A stretch of DNA of 64,000 nt from Photobacterium gaetbulicola Gung47 (GCA_000940995.1 CP005974.1:2542001-2606000), one strand, 5' to 3'; positions 1-8,731 are shown, numbered from the stretch's first letter. Numbers and translations are program-made. Notes: generated by a model from the letters alone, not told the origin.

Positions 1-195
1 TTTTATATTTAATGAAGCCGTAAAAAAACAACCGCAACAAATATCAACAACAAAACATTAACACCAACATCAACTATTAATTAACAGGTAATAATGTTTC
101 AATTTAGATATAAGTATCAAAATGATAATTTTGTGGTTTTATTTTATTTATAAAAATTAATTCAAAAACATTTTATATTTTTTTTAGTCAAATAA
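1..195. other. AT-rich intergenic sequence at left edge
   Basis: Very AT-rich sequence with no open reading frame of note. It may carry a promoter of a gene outside the window, but I see no clear -35/-10 pair or operator that I would defend. Confidence 0.4.
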
Positions 196-228
196 AAAAG
201 CCGATGCATAAACACCGGCTTTCAAATA
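196..228 (-). terminator. Rho-independent terminator of the membrane protein gene
   Basis: On the minus strand an AAAGCCG / CGGCTTT stem with a loop of about 11 nt is followed directly by a U-rich tract (TTTTTTATTT). It lies about 100 nt downstream of the stop of the minus-strand gene ending at 329. Confidence 0.75.
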
Positions 229-328
229 TTTACTTATTTATATTCCCAAGTTTACCTCAAGATACAGGATTCTGAGGGTTGTCAGCTCACTCTCTCTGTA
301 CCAGTATCTCGGGTATAGTTTTAAAGCG

Positions 329-724
329 CTACAGCACCATGGGCTGGTTAGCTTTAAGCAGCTTCATACCTTGGATATGCTGGATAAACCACTTCACTAT
401 CGCCAATAGGGCAATAATAAGGCCAACAACCGGAATCACTTGCAGCACTTTGTGCAAGAATGGGCTGTATACCCAATACTCCGCGCCGGCAACAATGCCG
501 GTGGTGGTCGCAGCCGTCACACCGAGTACCACAAAGAAAGTAAAAAAATAGAAGAAGGTTCGGATAATGGTGTAGTAATGGGTATAACTCAGCTCATCAG
601 TCCCCTTGTTCAGCTTGTAAGCCGAGTAAATCACCGCAATGATACCAGAGATCATCAGTGTCAAAGGGGTAAGGAAGCTGGCAATATAGGCAAATCGCAC
701 TTCACGGCGTGGATCAGTAGACAT
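329..724 (-). CDS. small hydrophobic membrane protein of unknown function
   Basis: Protein of 131 residues from the ATG at 724, or 135 from the ATG at 736. The 724 start is preferred because a GGATAAAG purine stretch sits just ahead of it. There are about three hydrophobic segments: near residues 15-35 (FLTPLTLMISGIIAVIYSAY), 60-80 (FFYFFTFFVVLGV) and 95-115 (VLQVIPVVGLIIALLAIV), so it is an inner-membrane protein. No catalytic or binding motif is visible and I do not recognise the family with certainty; it resembles small DUF4870/Tic20-like membrane proteins in size and pattern only. It is a single-gene unit with its own terminator and is separated from the hut genes by a further hairpin. 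Confidence 0.7.
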   Translation of the reverse strand: MSTDPRREVRFAYIASFLTPLTLMISGIIAVIYSAYKLNKGTDELSYTHYYTIIRTFFYFFTFFVVLGVTAATTTGIVAGAEYWVYSPFLHKVLQVIPVVGLIIALLAIVKWFIQHIQGMKLLKANQPMVL

Positions 725-851
725 GACTTTATCCATTGATAATTATGTTTAGACTAATTATCACATGTATTTTTGCGCTATCAAGTTTCAATAATGCAGA
801 CGCTGATCACGATCAAGCCTATCCGCGATAGTCTGTTATAGTGACCTAGAA

Positions 852-882
852 TAACAGCCTAGGTGAGCATCCCAGGCTGTTA
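852..882 (-). terminator. hairpin downstream of hutZ
   Basis: Inverted repeat TAACAGCCTAGG / CCCAGGCTGTTA with a 7-nt loop and one mismatch, 16 nt beyond the hutZ stop. The U-tract on the minus strand is weak (TTATTCT), so termination may be partial. Confidence 0.55.
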
Positions 883-897
883 GCAACAATGAGGTTA

Positions 898-1452
898 TCA
901 CTCTTCGTTTGGTTGAGTGACCTCACTCCCGTCATTAATGCGGCGATGGCCCTCTTGCAGATGTACAAAGTCAACCAAATCATCCCCCCCCACCTGGAAT
1001 GCTTGGCCAAAGCCTTTTACAAATAACCCCTGAGTCGGCTCGAAACGGAACATTTTGAAATCTTCCAAGCCGCTTAGCCCATCAACGATATCACCGAAGC
1101 GCTGTTTCAGTTGCTCTACCGCAACCTGCCACTTTTTTGTCTCGCGCTCAACCACTACAACATTGGCTTCGAACGTCAACCGCTTGCGAGCATAAATGGT
1201 TTTAGACGCCGCTTCGTCTTCAATCATCATCAGAGAAACCCGAGGGTTTTCCAGCAGATTACGAGCATGCTTAGCTATCTGGCTTATGAGTACGTAGTAA
1301 CCATCATCCAGTAGCGCAAATGGTGCGTAACTGACATTGGGTTTACCGTCGGCATCTACCGTCGCCAACTGGATGGTCTGACACGACTGACGAAAATCCT
1401 TAATTTCGGGGCCAAGGCGGTTTTGCAGGCGCTCTTGCTTAACAGCATTCAT
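898..1452 (-). CDS. hutZ: heme utilization protein HutZ (heme-degrading)
   Basis: 184 residues, pyridoxamine-phosphate-oxidase-like split-barrel fold. In Vibrio cholerae HutZ cleaves heme with His170 as axial ligand and Asp132/His63 nearby. Here H169 (in LQEGHR), D131 (LEDF) and H62 (KHARN) fit that pattern with a one-residue offset, so activity is likely kept. Start chosen at the ATG after GGAGAAAG. It is the last gene of hutW-hutX-hutZ, transcribed from the Fur-type region near 3.5 kb. Acts in the cytoplasm on heme brought in by HutBCD, probably received from HutX. A run of eight G on the coding strand lies at 984-991. Confidence 0.95.
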   Translation of the reverse strand: MNAVKQERLQNRLGPEIKDFRQSCQTIQLATVDADGKPNVSYAPFALLDDGYYVLISQIAKHARNLLENPRVSLMMIEDEAASKTIYARKRLTFEANVVVVERETKKWQVAVEQLKQRFGDIVDGLSGLEDFKMFRFEPTQGLFVKGFGQAFQVGGDDLVDFVHLQEGHRRINDGSEVTQPNEE

Positions 1453-1513
1453 TTTAACTTTCTCCGAGTCTAGCCCGATTAATGCAATGAACTAATCGGG
1501 CTTAATTATTATG

Positions 1514-2032
1514 TTATTTAAATCTTGTTTTAAGCTGCTGGAATTTATCAACCTGCTCTGGGAACAACTGGCGCTTCTTGTCACGCCCCAAATACACTTT
1601 GAATACACACTCTCCACGTGACGCAAAGAAGCCAATGAAGTAACTTTCCTGCCCCATGAATGGCTTGCTGACCAGAGCAATGTCCGTCACGAGATCTAGA
1701 CGTAGGTGGCCATGCAGTTCGCCTTCTTTACCCATTAGATTGTAGTAACCACGAGCCTCTTTACCTTTAGGAAAAGGCGCTTTTACTTCAAAAATTGACG
1801 CCATGGAGTGAACGATGGTTGTAACCGGCCCCCAAGTCGGTAGGTCTTCCAGAATCGCTTTTGCATGCTCGCCCGGTAGCGCTACTACCAGCTCTTCGGG
1901 AAAAGCCATCACGACTTCCCCTTCGGTAACTCCCAACGTGTCGGCAATTGCCATGGCGTGCAATTTAGGATCTGCGGCAAGCTGCTCTGCAACTTGTGTT
2001 TTTAGCGATTCAAATGTAATTTTCTCAAACAC
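1514..2032 (-). CDS. hutX: heme utilization cystosolic carrier protein HutX
   Basis: 172 residues, full length for HutX/ChuX, a cytoplasmic heme-binding protein that stores heme and hands it to HutZ. The C-terminal half carries the family's conserved stretch (MASIFEVKAPFPKGKEARGY, then ELHGHLRLD and ESYFIGFFA). It lies between hutW and hutZ, 55 nt after hutW and 61 nt before hutZ, so the three genes form one operon. There is no signal peptide, in line with cytoplasmic function. Confidence 0.95.
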   Translation of the reverse strand: MFEKITFESLKTQVAEQLAADPKLHAMAIADTLGVTEGEVVMAFPEELVVALPGEHAKAILEDLPTWGPVTTIVHSMASIFEVKAPFPKGKEARGYYNLMGKEGELHGHLRLDLVTDIALVSKPFMGQESYFIGFFASRGECVFKVYLGRDKKRQLFPEQVDKFQQLKTRFK

Positions 2033-2087
2033 GTTTTATCTCCAGGTACTTCCATCTACGAGTTCTAATGGGTAATAGTTAATTCGT

Positions 2088-3473
2088 TTACGCTGCAACT
2101 TGCTTCATCGCGTTCTGCTGCAGAACTTGAATCATTGACTGGGCCAAGGTCACAGACCAAAACGTCCCAGCCAGGGTCAACGACAGGTACTGACCTTCAA
2201 GCTTCACCAAGCCATTTTTTTGCCATGCTTCAAACAGCGGCAGGCAAAGGGCAAAGATATCTTGGGAGAACTTCTGCCTAAAATCTCTCGCAGACAGGAA
2301 ACCACGGTCAAAACTGGCTTTGATCTCTGCATGCAATGCCGCATGGGGGCTAGACTTGGTCATCATAGCCAATGGCAATTGTTCTGCCTTTATCGCGTCG
2401 ATATATGCGTCCAGGGTTCTGTGCTGCATGAAGCCGAAACCACCAACATTACCACCAGCTCCCGCACCTAAAGGCAATACCTCGGCGGAAGTCTTAGCCA
2501 GACTATTGTAAATACTGCGTTCACGGTTATCCCGTGCCCAATGGTTTCCACTCAAACGGCGCAGGTGGTGCTGTGCCATAAAGTTTACGCCATATTCAAA
2601 CATCGATGCCTTGGTCGGCGTATCGGCAGGCTCTGGCAGGCGGCCTTTCTCTATCATGCCTTTCATTGGTGTACCGCCCATTTCAATCAATTGATAAAGG
2701 TCAACACCGTGTGCTCCACTCTCTAAAAAGTCAGTTAAGTCTTGCTGCCAGACTTGCATATCTTGATAGGGAAGACCAAACAACAGGTCGATAACGATTG
2801 GTGCTGCATTGGTCGCACTCAGAGACTGGATGCGCTCCATAACAGGCTCGCGATCATCTAGCCGTTTGGCCTTGCGGCGAACTGTAGTATCGAAGCTTTG
2901 TACACCGAAGGAAAAACGGTTGAAGCCTCCTTCCAGTGCCCCTTCGAACATTCGGTCATCGAAGCGATTAATACGGCCTTCAAGGGTAATTTCGCAATCT
3001 GTAGTTAAAGGGAAATACGCTTTCACCATTTTGCCTAATCGGGTGACTTGTTCGGCGGTGAGATCAGTAGGCGTTCCCCCTCCCACATAAACAGCACGGA
3101 ACGGTGCAGCTTGCGTCCATGGCATTGACGCTTTGGCTTTCAATTCGACCATCAGCGCATCAAAGTAATCGTCAATTAATGACTGGCTTGACGCATACTG
3201 AAAGAAATTGCAGTAAGTACAGCGGACACGGCAAAATGGAATATGAATATAAAGACAACGGCTATTGGGGCTTTTCGGTACCGTTGATAACGCTTTAACC
3301 GCTAGCCCTTGCCTCTCCTCCTCAGCAACCATCGCCGACATACCACCAGCATGTGCAGAGCGCTTATTGGCAAATGCATACCGAAGCGGATCGGGCGTGT
3401 GCTTTCCCACTACTGCTTCGGTCAGTAGCTCTGGCGCCAGCCCAGCAGATTGTAATGCTTGTTCTTCAATCAT
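2088..3473 (-). CDS. hutW: radical SAM anaerobic heme-degradation enzyme HutW
   Basis: 461 residues, HemN/ChuW-like. The radical SAM cluster motif CRVRCTYC (CX3CX2C) lies at about residues 81-88 after YIHIPF, and the glycine-rich GGGTPT follows near 131. In E. coli O157 ChuW is a methyltransferase that opens the heme ring without oxygen; the same role is inferred here, making an oxygen-independent partner to HutZ. The ATG at 3473 is the most upstream possible start, since the codon just before it is TAG; the Shine-Dalgarno (GAAGAAG) is weak. First gene of hutWXZ, divergent from tonB across the Fur region. Confidence 0.93.
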   Translation of the reverse strand: MIEEQALQSAGLAPELLTEAVVGKHTPDPLRYAFANKRSAHAGGMSAMVAEEERQGLAVKALSTVPKSPNSRCLYIHIPFCRVRCTYCNFFQYASSQSLIDDYFDALMVELKAKASMPWTQAAPFRAVYVGGGTPTDLTAEQVTRLGKMVKAYFPLTTDCEITLEGRINRFDDRMFEGALEGGFNRFSFGVQSFDTTVRRKAKRLDDREPVMERIQSLSATNAAPIVIDLLFGLPYQDMQVWQQDLTDFLESGAHGVDLYQLIEMGGTPMKGMIEKGRLPEPADTPTKASMFEYGVNFMAQHHLRRLSGNHWARDNRERSIYNSLAKTSAEVLPLGAGAGGNVGGFGFMQHRTLDAYIDAIKAEQLPLAMMTKSSPHAALHAEIKASFDRGFLSARDFRQKFSQDIFALCLPLFEAWQKNGLVKLEGQYLSLTLAGTFWSVTLAQSMIQVLQQNAMKQVAA

Positions 3474-3518
3474 CTACTTCTTCGTCGAGCTAGATACCTA
3501 GCCCCTCCTAAACCATCA

Positions 3519-3537
3519 GAGAATGATAATTACTCTT
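3519..3537. promoter_or_regulatory. Fur box, hutW-proximal
   Basis: GAGAATGATAATTACTCTT matches 14 of 19 positions of the classical box GATAATGATAATCATTATC. It lies 46 nt ahead of hutW and probably represses hutWXZ when iron is plentiful. Confidence 0.75.
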
Positions 3538-3572
3538 ATTTGCGGCAATCATAAGCACCCCTAAATAATATT

Positions 3573-3591
3573 GCAAATGATAATTGATATT
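3573..3591. promoter_or_regulatory. Fur box, central
   Basis: GCAAATGATAATTGATATT matches about 13 of 19 consensus positions, with an intact AATGATAAT core. It lies midway in the divergent promoter region. Confidence 0.65.
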
Positions 3592-3605
3592 ATTTCGATT
3601 ACATG

Positions 3606-3624
3606 GATAATGAGAGTCATTCTT
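3606..3624. promoter_or_regulatory. Fur box, tonB-proximal
   Basis: GATAATGAGAGTCATTCTT matches about 15 of 19 consensus positions. It lies about 95 nt before the tonB start and probably controls tonB-exbB-exbD-hutBCD. Confidence 0.75.
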
Positions 3625-3717
3625 GATTGAAAGAGCGAAGTAATAGATTGCTCTTTAAGAAATTATTCAAAACTAACAAACACATATAGCATTATTTTGC
3701 ATGGTTGGAGTAGAACA

Positions 3718-4473
3718 GTGAACGCGAAAAGATATGCCATAGCAGGTGTTGTTTCAGTACTTGCCCACAGCCTATTGCTTTCTGCTGTACCTAACAAAAT
3801 GGTGATGGCGATGCCGGTTGGCACAGACTCAACCAAGGTCTCGCTAAACCTCATTGCCGCACCCACGCCTCAGCAGGCTGAACCTGTTACTTCCGAGCCG
3901 CTATCACCAGCTTCCGTCGAAGCGCCTCAAAAAGTCGTGAAAGAAAAAACGGCGGTGAAAAAGCTAGTAAAGAAAAAACAGCCGGAGCCTAAAGCTCAAC
4001 CGGAGGAAATCAATCAGCCGGTACCGGAAAAGCCTGTTGAGAAAAACGTCGAGCAGAAGATCGCTAAAAAGCCAACACCGGTTCAGAAGCCCGTTGAAGT
4101 AAACCGGCCTAAACCGGTTGAGGATAAGGTTAAAACACCGGCTCCTACTCCACCGGCTGCAGATCAAGCAGCGTCAGGGGTAAACAGTGAACCCCAGCTC
4201 ATCACTAAACCAACCTTCGCAACACGTCCTAGCCCAGTGACCTACCCGCGAATTGCCAAGCGTCGCGGGATTGAAGGACAGGTGTTGGTTGAGATTTGGA
4301 TTGATGAGTCTGGAAAGCAGGTCAAACAGAATTTATTGAGATCATCCGGTGCAGAAATCCTTGATGAGGCAGCCCTAGAAGCCATCAAGCGCTGGCGTTT
4401 TTCTTCCCATATTGTTGATGGTCAGGCTATTGCCCATCGCGTACAAGTTCCTGTCCGCTTTAAGCTGGACTAG
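3718..4473 (+). CDS. tonB: TonB energy transducer (heme/iron uptake)
   Basis: 251 residues. The GTG at 3718 is chosen because GGAG sits 7 nt before it and the resulting N-terminus (NAKRYAIAGVVSVLAHSLLL) is a proper TonB signal anchor with the SxxxH motif (S13/H17). An upstream in-frame TTG at 3697 lacks a ribosome site. Next comes a Pro/Lys/Glu-rich periplasmic spacer (about 60-150) and a C-terminal TonB fold (YPRIAKRRGIEGQVLVEIWI, then AIKRWRF). It carries proton-motive energy from ExbB/ExbD to outer-membrane heme and siderophore receptors, none of which is in the window. First gene of a six-gene operon, matching the tonB1 cluster of vibrios. Confidence 0.93.
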   Translation: MNAKRYAIAGVVSVLAHSLLLSAVPNKMVMAMPVGTDSTKVSLNLIAAPTPQQAEPVTSEPLSPASVEAPQKVVKEKTAVKKLVKKKQPEPKAQPEEINQPVPEKPVEKNVEQKIAKKPTPVQKPVEVNRPKPVEDKVKTPAPTPPAADQAASGVNSEPQLITKPTFATRPSPVTYPRIAKRRGIEGQVLVEIWIDESGKQVKQNLLRSSGAEILDEAALEAIKRWRFSSHIVDGQAIAHRVQVPVRFKLD

Positions 4474-4492
4474 TATTTTATTGGATTCACTC

Positions 4493-5182
4493 ATGGAAAT
4501 GTTTCACTCCCTACAAAATCAATTTGGCCTGATGACAGCTCCTCTACTGCTCTGCTCAGCACTGACATTGATGATCCTTATCGAGCGTTGTATTCAGGTT
4601 TTGCTATGCACTGGTGTAGGCAGAAGTAAGATTGATGCGCTACTGGCAACGCAAAGCCGTACTGACGAAGCAGGCCTGGACCAGCTTGCAAACTCTCTCA
4701 AAGAAAAGCGCCCTTTGCTTTTCAAAGGTGTCTCCATGCTTATTTCTCACCGCCATTTTTCCAAAGCTTTACGGGAAGATGCCGCAGGGATCTGGCTTCA
4801 GCAAAAGCGCTCTCAGCTACGCTCGGGGTTGCGTCTGCTTAGCCTGATTGGCGTGATCAGCCCGCTTCTTGGCCTTTTGGGTACCGTGCTCGGCTTGATT
4901 GAAATGTTCAAGGGTATTGCCATTAGCTCGGGTGCCGTCACCCCTAACGATCTTGCTGATGGCCTTGGTCTGGCCATGCGCACGACAGCGGCAGGCTTGA
5001 TCATTGCCTTGCCTGCAATCACGGGGTCACAACTGCTTGGCCTTTGGGCTGATAAGGTGACAGCAAAACTCGAGCATAGCCTCAACCACTGTAACCTATG
5101 GCTAGAAGGCTTGACCCTGGATCCTAATTGCCTGCCGAAAGTAGACAATGCCAAAAAGGCTGAAGCTGAGGCGGCGTCATGA
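4493..5182 (+). CDS. exbB: TonB-system energizer ExbB
   Basis: 229 residues from the ATG at 4493, giving MEMFHSLQNQFGLMTAPLLL, which aligns with vibrio ExbB1; longer readings would run into tonB. MotA/TolQ/ExbB family: N-terminal helix (about 15-35), then two C-terminal helices with the conserved GLLGTVLGLIEMF and ATAAGLIIALPAI-type motifs. It forms the proton channel with ExbD in the inner membrane. The stop overlaps the exbD start (ATGA), indicating translational coupling. Confidence 0.93.
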   Translation: MEMFHSLQNQFGLMTAPLLLCSALTLMILIERCIQVLLCTGVGRSKIDALLATQSRTDEAGLDQLANSLKEKRPLLFKGVSMLISHRHFSKALREDAAGIWLQQKRSQLRSGLRLLSLIGVISPLLGLLGTVLGLIEMFKGIAISSGAVTPNDLADGLGLAMRTTAAGLIIALPAITGSQLLGLWADKVTAKLEHSLNHCNLWLEGLTLDPNCLPKVDNAKKAEAEAAS

Positions 5183-5598
5183 TTCGTACCCATCAAGGCG
5201 TCACCGGTGATGATGATCTAAAACCCGACCTGACCCCGTTGCTCGATATCATCTTTATCGTCATGGTCTTTCTTCTACTAACTGCCAGCGTAAAGCTCCA
5301 GTCACTGGATGTCGAACTACCACAGACAGATACCCAGGCGCTACAAGAAACTCAAGCAGATCCAATCACCGTTAATATCACGGCTACAGAGCCATACTGG
5401 GCACTGCAAGGGATACAAATCGACAGCTGGGATGCCTTCAAGGCCGCACTTCTCAAAGAAGTCAAAGCCAGCCCACACAAGCCCGTGGTGATTGGTGCTG
5501 ACAGGGCAGGCTCAGTTGAAAACATGCTTAAACTCCTCGCTTTTCTACAGCAGAACAAAATTAAAGCGACACAATTATTAATGGAAGAGGACAAATAA
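5179..5598 (+). CDS. exbD: TonB-system energizer ExbD
   Basis: 139 residues: a short cytoplasmic tail, one membrane helix and a periplasmic domain. The helix holds the proton-relaying aspartate (D23 in DLTPLLDIIFIVMVF), which is essential in the family. The start overlaps the end of exbB by 4 nt and the stop overlaps the first base of hutB, so the three genes are translated as a unit. Confidence 0.93.
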   Translation: MIRTHQGVTGDDDLKPDLTPLLDIIFIVMVFLLLTASVKLQSLDVELPQTDTQALQETQADPITVNITATEPYWALQGIQIDSWDAFKAALLKEVKASPHKPVVIGADRAGSVENMLKLLAFLQQNKIKATQLLMEEDK

Positions 5599-6434
5599 TG
5601 AAGCGTTTGGCTCTGGCTACCGCATTACTCCTTACTGCCACTGCATCGTACGCCAGTGAGCGCATTATCAGTGCAGGGGCAGCAATTACGGAAATTATCA
5701 ATGCCATGGGGGCACAAGATCAGCTAGTGGCTGTTGATGTCACCAGTAAGTCGCTAGTCGATGAAGGCATGCCAGTACTGGGTTACCACCGCCAACTCTC
5801 GGCCGAGAGTCTTATTTCACTGACCCCTACCCGTTTACTGGGTTCGAATGAAATGGGGCCGAAAGCGACATTGGATCTGATTCAGCAAGCCGGTATTGAA
5901 GTGAATGTAGTCAACTCTGGCGAAACCGTGGATGATCTTCTGACCCGTATTCAACAGGTCGGTAAGCTGGCCCATACAGAACAAGCCGCCCTTGCTCTTC
6001 AAGCCAAGGTACGGGCCAAAGTCGATTCCATTCACCACAACCTCAAACAGCATACCAAGCAGAAAAAAGTGCTTTTTCTGATGATCCACGAAGGTCGCCC
6101 GGCGAATGTCGCCGGCCGCAACACCACCGCAGACAGTGTGATCCGCCTTGCCGGTGCCACCAACCCTGCAGCGGATGCGGTAGAGTCCTACAAGCCTATT
6201 TCGCTCGAGGCTATGGTTGACATGCAGCCCGATATTATCTTGCTGAGCTCGCGCACCCTCAGCCAGATCGGCTCAGCCGATGAACTCCTGCAAAAAATGC
6301 CCCTGCTCTCTGCAACCCCTGCCGGGCAGAACAAAGCGGTAGTGACCATTGACGGTACCGCGCTGATTGGTGGACTTGGCCTCAAAAGCCTCAGTGAAGC
6401 CGAACGCCTGAACCAAGTGTTTTACCATCAATAA
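5598..6434 (+). CDS. hutB: heme ABC transporter periplasmic binding protein HutB
   Basis: 278 residues. A Sec signal peptide (MKRLALATALLLTATASYAS) is followed by the two-lobe fold of the BtuF/FhuD/HutB class (ERIISAGAAITEIINAMGAQ; later PDIILLSSRTL). It collects heme in the periplasm and delivers it to HutC/HutD. It starts on the last base of the exbD stop codon. Confidence 0.93.
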   Translation: MKRLALATALLLTATASYASERIISAGAAITEIINAMGAQDQLVAVDVTSKSLVDEGMPVLGYHRQLSAESLISLTPTRLLGSNEMGPKATLDLIQQAGIEVNVVNSGETVDDLLTRIQQVGKLAHTEQAALALQAKVRAKVDSIHHNLKQHTKQKKVLFLMIHEGRPANVAGRNTTADSVIRLAGATNPAADAVESYKPISLEAMVDMQPDIILLSSRTLSQIGSADELLQKMPLLSATPAGQNKAVVTIDGTALIGGLGLKSLSEAERLNQVFYHQ

Positions 6435-6467
6435 CCCATTACCGTTGATCTAAGCAGAATATTAATC

Positions 6468-7505
6468 ATGCAGCTACAACGAATCCCAACCAGCCTGATT
6501 TTTCCTGTCGGTCTGACCTTACTGGTAATAGCCGTCACTTCGTCGATCGCTGTTGGACCGATGGATATCAGCTTTGCCGACAGTTTCAAGGCACTGTTAC
6601 CTTTTAACTTTGATTTACCGCCGCATATCGATATTGTTATCCACCAGATCCGCCTACCTAGAACCTTGCTTGGTATGGCTATCGGTGCGATTTTAGCCCT
6701 GTGTGGTGCCGTCATGCAGGGGCTATTCAGAAACCCTCTGGCGGATCCTGGCATCATTGGCGTTTCCGGCGGTGCAAGCCTCGGCGCGGCGCTTTCCATC
6801 GTGATCTTTGCGCCACTAGCCGCAAGCTTTCCACTGCTGCTAACATTGGGTACCGTACCTGTTTTTGCCTTTTTTGGTGGTGCTATCAGCACCTTTCTGG
6901 TGTACCAGCTCGGCACAGACAAAAACGGTACATCAGTGACCATCATGCTGCTAGCCGGTGTGGCGATAGGTGCCCTCTCAGGTGCGGCTCTGGGCCTGAT
7001 GAATTACTACGCCGACGATCAAGCACTGCGCGATTTGTCGCTGTGGACTATGGGCTCGTTAGCAGGAGCAACCTGGCCGGGTATCGGCCTGGCTTATATC
7101 ACTTTATTAGGACTGCTATTTGCCTTTGATCGCAATGCCAATGCCCTCAACGCCTTCTTGTTGGGTGAAGCCGAGGCCAAACATCTCGGCGTCAACGTCC
7201 AGCGCCTGAAGCGTGTGCTGATTTTGTTATGCGCCGCGGGGGTTGGCATTGCGGTCTCCCTCACTGGTGTAATTGGTTTTGTCGGCCTAATCGTCCCCCA
7301 CATCAGCCGAATGCTCTCAGGACCAAACCATAAGTCCCTACTCCCGCTTTCGGCTTTGCTCGGCGCATTGATCCTGCTCATTGCTGACATGCTTGCTCGT
7401 GTTGTTGCAGCACCTGCGGAATTGCCTGTGGGTATTATCACCGCATTGCTCGGTGCCCCGTTCTTCATTTATCTATTGATCAAGCAAAAAGGCAAACTGT
7501 CATGA
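6468..7505 (+). CDS. hutC: heme ABC transporter permease HutC
   Basis: 345 residues, FecCD family with about ten transmembrane helices. Family motifs include QIRLPRTLLG (near 62-71), NPLADPGIIGVSGGAS (near 93) and GFVGLIVPHISR (near 271). It makes the membrane channel through which heme passes from HutB to the cytoplasm. Its last 4 nt overlap the hutD start. Confidence 0.94.
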   Translation: MQLQRIPTSLIFPVGLTLLVIAVTSSIAVGPMDISFADSFKALLPFNFDLPPHIDIVIHQIRLPRTLLGMAIGAILALCGAVMQGLFRNPLADPGIIGVSGGASLGAALSIVIFAPLAASFPLLLTLGTVPVFAFFGGAISTFLVYQLGTDKNGTSVTIMLLAGVAIGALSGAALGLMNYYADDQALRDLSLWTMGSLAGATWPGIGLAYITLLGLLFAFDRNANALNAFLLGEAEAKHLGVNVQRLKRVLILLCAAGVGIAVSLTGVIGFVGLIVPHISRMLSGPNHKSLLPLSALLGALILLIADMLARVVAAPAELPVGIITALLGAPFFIYLLIKQKGKLS

Positions 7506-8323
7506 ATCACCTGGCGACTTCAAACCCGCAAGCATTGACAGACAGTGGCATCGCCATTGAAGCGGTTAATCTTTCACTGACCCTGGGCGGAAAAAAACTG
7601 CTCGACGAATTTTCACTGCAGATCAAAAGCGGTCAGCTAACCGCGCTTTTAGGGCCCAACGGCGCGGGGAAAAGTACTCTGCTCAAAGTGCTATGCGGTG
7701 AAGTGGAGGCCGAGGGCGAGGTAAATGTCTTTGCCACTCCTCGGCAAAACTGGCCTACCTCGGAACTCGCAAAACGACTTGGCGTTCTCCCGCAACACAG
7801 CTCCCTCTCGTTTGCTTTCACGGCACAGGAAGTCGTGGAGCTGGGGGCACTCCCGCTCCAGCTTCCCAATGCGCAGACACAAAAAATCGCTCAGGAAAAA
7901 ATGGCGATGCTCGGGGTGACCGAGCTCGCACCACGTCTGTATCCATCAATGTCAGGCGGTGAAAAGCAGCGCGTCCACTTCGCCAGGGTGCTGACCCAGC
8001 TCAGCCATGCCGGAGAGCAGTGTATATTAATGCTGGATGAGCCCACCTCGGCACTCGATTTGGCCCACCAGCACAACGCATTGATTGTAGCCAAGCAAAT
8101 GGCAGCAGCTGGTGCCGCTGTGATCATCGTGATCCATGACCTCAATCTCGCGGCGCAATACGCCGATCGCTTGGTCATCATCAACCATGGCAAAATTCAG
8201 GCCGATGGTACACCAGAGCAAGCACTGACAGCAGATACAATCCAATCTGTGTACGGCTGGCCGGTATGCATCACTCACCACCCGATAGAGGGTTACCCGG
8301 TGGTGCTGCCTGCAACGGCTTAG
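7502..8323 (+). CDS. hutD: heme ABC transporter ATPase HutD
   Basis: 273 residues. Walker A GPNGAGKST (about 52-60), Q-loop LPQHSS, signature MSGGEKQR, Walker B ILMLDEPTSALD and the switch histidine in VIHDLNLA are all present, so the ATPase should be active. HutD/HmuV type. The start overlaps hutC (ATGA). It is the last gene of the operon; a GC-rich but weak hairpin follows near 8385-8408. Confidence 0.94.
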   Translation: MNHLATSNPQALTDSGIAIEAVNLSLTLGGKKLLDEFSLQIKSGQLTALLGPNGAGKSTLLKVLCGEVEAEGEVNVFATPRQNWPTSELAKRLGVLPQHSSLSFAFTAQEVVELGALPLQLPNAQTQKIAQEKMAMLGVTELAPRLYPSMSGGEKQRVHFARVLTQLSHAGEQCILMLDEPTSALDLAHQHNALIVAKQMAAAGAAVIIVIHDLNLAAQYADRLVIINHGKIQADGTPEQALTADTIQSVYGWPVCITHHPIEGYPVVLPATA

Positions 8324-8621
8324 CCCGGAGTCCACCCAAGATTGTCCGCAACTGCCAAACTGCATAACTAAGCAAATCACCTAAAACGGGGCCGCATCTT
8401 GGCCCTGTTGTATACCATGCAAGCAAAAAACCGATCATTAGCCACGAAATATGCAATTTGAGATAACAATCATTGCACTCTAGGCCACACTAAGTAAAAT
8501 GTGAACGCAAGCGATTAAACAATGCAACACATGCGATATGGCATGTTAAGCATACAGCAGGAATAAGAAACGAAGCCGCCCATTCGTGATGCGGCCTTTT
8601 GCCGTTTCTGCGGTTCGTACC
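8324..8621. other. intergenic region between hutD and the purR leader hairpin
   Basis: No gene seen. A weak GC-rich hairpin (GGGGCC / GGCCCTG, 8385-8408) may end the hut transcript. ACGCAAGCGATTAAAC near 8505 matches 10 of 16 positions of the PurR operator ACGCAAACGTTTGCGT and could serve autoregulation. A GCCGC / GCGGC stem followed by CTTTT lies at 8573-8600 and may be an attenuator. Confidence 0.4.
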
Positions 8622-8678
8622 CAACAGAACAATGAACTACTCGGATAGAAAATGGTGATCTAGTTCATTTTTCTGTTG
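8622..8678 (+). repeat. long imperfect hairpin in the purR leader
   Basis: Arms CAACAGAACAATGAACTA (8622-8639) and TAGTTCATTTTTCTGTTG (8661-8678) pair at 17 of 18 positions around a 21-nt loop. It ends 54 nt before the purR start. There is no U-tract, so it is not an ordinary terminator. Confidence 0.6.
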
Positions 8679-8731
8679 AGTAAGGTATTAATTTATAAGG
8701 TTCTCTGACCTTTATTATTAGAAGAATAACT

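Noticed and set aside
6428..6946. 172-codon minus-strand reading frame over the hutB-hutC junction
   Set aside because: Overlaps two well-supported genes on the other strand and has no own ribosome site.
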